Below are positions 61,362 through 64,000 of a stretch of 64,000 bases of DNA, piece after piece; the first letter of the stretch is position 1, and every line of letters starts with the position of its first letter. The stretch spans positions 124,001 through 188,000 of the forward strand of contig NZ_FUZZ01000001.1 of NCBI RefSeq assembly GCF_900168065.1, written 5' to 3'. The DNA comes from Chitinophaga ginsengisegetis. GTDB lineage: Bacteria; Bacteroidota; Bacteroidia; Chitinophagales; Chitinophagaceae. A program made the position numbers and the translations under genes. The notes beneath the pieces were generated by a model. It made no database searches. It was not told where the DNA came from and saw nothing but the letters and a program-made list of their open reading frames with translations.

Positions 61362-64000
61362 TTAGAAAGTGAGGTTGATGCCAAATACATAGTTCACATA
61401 AAAAGGCTGACTGAGGATTTCAGGATCTATCCCCTGGTCCTTGTGTACGAAGGACGAGAACACATACGGATTTTGCACGTTGGCGTATATACGAAAAGAT
61501 TGTATACCGGCATGTTTCAGTGTGCTGCCTGGCAGGCGGTAGCCCAGGTTGATATTTTTGATCCGCAGGTAATCGCCTTTAAAATAGGTAAGCGTGCTGC
61601 CGAAAACCGGCCCCTGTCCTTGTCCGGCGCGTGGCCGCGGATAGGTATTCACCGGGTTATCCGGCGTCCAGTAGTCCACGTTTACGGTGTTGTACCGTCC
61701 TTCGAGTGCAAAGGTGTTACCGCTGCGCAGCGGATCTTTTACCAGGTGTCCGAATGCACCGTTAAGAAAAACTGACAAATCAAAACCGCGGTAACTAAAG
61801 CGGCTGGTGATGCCGCCGGTCCATTTGGGTCTTACCTGGCCCAGGATCATACGGTCGCCTGCATCTATTTTTTTACTGTTGTTCAGATCACTCACTTTTA
61901 TTTGTCCTACTGCAGAACTGTATTGCGCCGCCTGTTGCTCCTCGCCGGTTTGCCAGATGCCTGTTTTTACATAATCGAAATACACGCCGAGCGGTTCCCC
62001 GATAAAGCGGGCATTGCCTACGTCATCTACTTTTCCCTGCGACAGGGAAAGGATCTTTTCCTTATTGTAAGCCATATTAAAATCGGTGCTCCATTCAAAA
62101 CCGCCTTCCTGCTTTGCTTCGATATTTACAGACGATACGGCGAATTCAATACCCGAATTACTGGTAGAACCCACATTGGAAGTGATGGTAGCATAACCGG
62201 AAGTAATGGGCAGCAATCGTGGCAACAAGAGGTCAGTAGTTTTGGATTGGTATACATCCACGGTACCGGTAATCCTGTTATTAAGGACACCAAAATCGAG
62301 GCCCGCATTGGCCGACCGGGTAGTTTCCCACCTGAGGGAGCCATTACTCAAACTGGCGGGCCGGTAGCCAAAGGCGGCCACCCCGTCCCAGTCGTACGAC
62401 GTACGTGACAACAATGCCCTCGTCTGGTAGGGATCTATCCCTGCATTACCATTCTGTCCGTAGCTGAGTCGCAGTTTCAGGTTGTTCAGCCAGTTCTTCT
62501 TACTAAAAAAATCTTCGTTACTGATATTCCATCCCAGTGCTACTGCCGGGAAGAAGCCCCATTTGTTCTTTCCGGCGAACTTTGATGATCCATCGGCACG
62601 GCCGGTAAGCGTTAACAGGAAACGGTCGTCGAAAGCATAGTTCACGCGGCCCATCCAGGATAAGATGCTCCAGCGGTTGTAACCACTGCCAATACCGGTA
62701 ATGGTGGCGCCGGCGCCCACGTTATAATAGAGGATGGAATCCAGCCCGGTGGGCAGGTCTTTCACACTACCGCTGCTGCTTTCGCTGTTGAAGTTCTGGA
62801 GACTGTATAAACCGGTTACATTCAGTTTATGTTTACGGGCAAATACTTTGTTATAGGTAAGCATGTTTTCCCAGGTATATGACAGCGTAAATGTTTCGCT
62901 GTTATTTGCTGCGGGTGCTGCACCGTTCTGGAAAGTGGATGTAGCACCGCGGTAGTTACCGGTTCTGCTTTCTGTGAGATCCGGGGCGAAATTCATCCTG
63001 AACTTCAGGCCGGGCGCCAGGTCCGCTTCTCCGTATATGCTGCTGAGAATACGGAAACGTTTATTGCGGTTCACTACTGCTCCGGGCTCCAGGTCTACCA
63101 TCGGGTTTACCTGCAACTGATCCGACGAAGGGCGCATATTTATTTTCCCGGTGCTATCAAAGGCTGCACTTAAAGGCGAAGTGGTGAGCGCAGCATAAAA
63201 AGGGTTTACATCGATGCCATTAGATACGCTGAAAGTGCCCAGGGTAGACATGCCCGCTTTAATGCGGCGGCCTATCTTCTGGTCGATATTAATGCGCGTG
63301 GTATACCGTGTAAAGTCCTGTATGCGGATGTATCCTTTATCACTGAAATATCCCAGGGAGATGTTAAAGAGCGTATTATCGTTGCCGCCGGATACGCTCA
63401 GTTCGTGGTTTTGCGCGATACCGGTACGTAATATCAGCTGCTGGTAATCGGTAGTGGAGCCGTTTGCGATAGCTGCCAGCTCCCCTTTGTCGAAAATCTT
63501 TTCGTCTGCATTGGGGTCTGCATCATTGTAGCGGCCAACAGCGCGGTTGGCTTCCCGGCGGTATGCTGCAAACTGCGGCCCGTTCATCATATTGGCCTTC
63601 CTGGTTACATCGGATATGTTGAGATAGGAATTGTAACTGACCACGGCGGGTCCGGGCTTTCCTCTCCGGGTGGTGATGATCAATACGCCGTTGGCGCCGC
63701 GGGAACCATAGATGGCGGTAGCGGAGGCATCTTTTAATACATCGATCGACTCAATGTCATCCGGGTTGATGTCGTTTAACCCACCAGACAATGGAATACC
63801 GTCCACTACATACAGCGGATCATTCCCTGCGCTGAACGACCGTACGCCCCTGATCAGCACGGATGGCTGAGAGCCGGGTTTGTTACCGGTATTGTTTACG
63901 TATACGCCGGGTACCCGTCCCTGCAGCATTTGCTGCACATTGGTTACGGCCACTTCTCTCAGTGCTTTGGATGATACGGAAGAAATAGCGCCCGTTACAT
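61362..64000 (-). CDS. SusC/RagA-family TonB-dependent transporter (5' end outside window)
   Basis: The frame is open to the right edge, so the signal peptide and the carboxypeptidase-like domain are missing; 879 codons are present. The plug is seen at ALREVAVTNVQQMLQGRVPG, NDPLYVVDGIPLSGG and AIYGSRGANGVLIITTRRG, followed by a full barrel with an aromatic final strand (NYVFGINLTF). The internal GTG at 63953 is not the start because homology continues upstream. It imports oligosaccharides together with the SusD protein encoded 9 bp downstream, and it heads an operon susC-susD-glycoside hydrolase whose promoter lies outside the window. Confidence 0.96.
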   Translation of the reverse strand, partial: VTGAISSVSSKALREVAVTNVQQMLQGRVPGVYVNNTGNKPGSQPSVLIRGVRSFSAGNDPLYVVDGIPLSGGLNDINPDDIESIDVLKDASATAIYGSRGANGVLIITTRRGKPGPAVVSYNSYLNISDVTRKANMMNGPQFAAYRREANRAVGRYNDADPNADEKIFDKGELAAIANGSTTDYQQLILRTGIAQNHELSVSGGNDNTLFNISLGYFSDKGYIRIQDFTRYTTRINIDQKIGRRIKAGMSTLGTFSVSNGIDVNPFYAALTTSPLSAAFDSTGKINMRPSSDQLQVNPMVDLEPGAVVNRNKRFRILSSIYGEADLAPGLKFRMNFAPDLTESRTGNYRGATSTFQNGAAPAANNSETFTLSYTWENMLTYNKVFARKHKLNVTGLYSLQNFNSESSSGSVKDLPTGLDSILYYNVGAGATITGIGSGYNRWSILSWMGRVNYAFDDRFLLTLTGRADGSSKFAGKNKWGFFPAVALGWNISNEDFFSKKNWLNNLKLRLSYGQNGNAGIDPYQTRALLSRTSYDWDGVAAFGYRPASLSNGSLRWETTRSANAGLDFGVLNNRITGTVDVYQSKTTDLLLPRLLPITSGYATITSNVGSTSNSGIEFAVSSVNIEAKQEGGFEWSTDFNMAYNKEKILSLSQGKVDDVGNARFIGEPLGVYFDYVKTGIWQTGEEQQAAQYSSAVGQIKVSDLNNSKKIDAGDRMILGQVRPKWTGGITSRFSYRGFDLSVFLNGAFGHLVKDPLRSGNTFALEGRYNTVNVDYWTPDNPVNTYPRPRAGQGQGPVFGSTLTYFKGDYLRIKNINLGYRLPGSTLKHAGIQSFRIYANVQNPYVFSSFVHKDQGIDPEILSQPFYVNYVFGINLTF

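Noticed and set aside
1..64000. tRNA, rRNA, insertion sequences, prophage or defence genes.
   Set aside because: I checked the intergenic gaps for tRNA-like T-loop patterns and the proteins for transposase, integrase, restriction, toxin-antitoxin or Cas motifs by eye and saw none. A tRNAscan or DefenseFinder run would be decisive.

Overview
The window looks like chromosomal DNA from a member of the Bacteroidota, most likely the Chitinophagaceae (Chitinophaga or a close relative). Signs of this are two SusC/SusD pairs, an ECF sigma factor with a FecR anti-sigma factor carrying a DUF4974-type tail, a glycoside hydrolase ending in a type IX secretion (T9SS) sorting domain, many short SPII lipoproteins, starts without Shine-Dalgarno sequences, and several copies of the Bacteroidota -7 box TAnnTTTG, some with a correctly spaced TTG. 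The family assignments come from reading the protein sequences; no database search was run.

Layout. 1-4117: housekeeping genes (3' end of class II aldolase, accD, smpB), a TPR-like lipoprotein, thioredoxin and an isoprenylcysteine-methyltransferase-like membrane protein. 4241-10076: an orphan lipoprotein, then a SusC/SusD operon read leftwards from a promoter about 300 bp ahead of susC. 10176-14129: a leftward group with acyl-CoA carboxylase beta, RNase HI and an AspT-type transporter. 14244-22642: regulators and transport genes (DinB-like, MarR-GNAT fusion, DHA2 exporter with Crp/Fnr regulator, sodium:solute symporter, Kir-type potassium channel, divergent HxlR/FrnE pair, MDR oxidoreductase). 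22739-27114: DEVD-box RNA helicase, then ECF sigma/FecR/degenerate AraC-like gene. 27173-33000: LysR divergent from an MFS exporter, a siderophore-type TonB receptor and a GH43 enzyme. 33098-42666: giant AsmA protein, cytochrome-type protein, ABC permease, TetR-FabF pair and RidA. 42796-57000: Crp/Fnr, esterase, DUF3472-type lipoprotein, outer-membrane protein, tricorn-like protease, cold-shock protein, metallophosphoesterase, sterol desaturase-type hydroxylase, sulfite-oxidase-like protein, alpha/beta hydrolase and two BON-type genes. 57019-64000: a polysaccharide utilisation operon susC-susD-glycoside hydrolase, read leftwards, with the start of susC outside the window.

How the parts work together. 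Uptake and degradation of glycans is represented by the two SusCD systems, the T9SS-exported GH-A enzyme and GH43. Several regulators sit next to clear candidate operators: a near-perfect 43-bp palindrome ahead of marR-GNAT, a perfect 20-bp palindrome between the -33 and -7 elements of tetR-fabF, 13-bp direct repeats ahead of hxlR, and a T-N11-A box in the lysR/MFS gap. I saw no rRNA, tRNA, CRISPR array, insertion sequence, phage or defence island. The least explained structures are an 11-bp tandem repeat between two convergent genes, a 21-bp-arm hairpin between accD and smpB, and the sigma/FecR/AraC-like cluster without a receptor.
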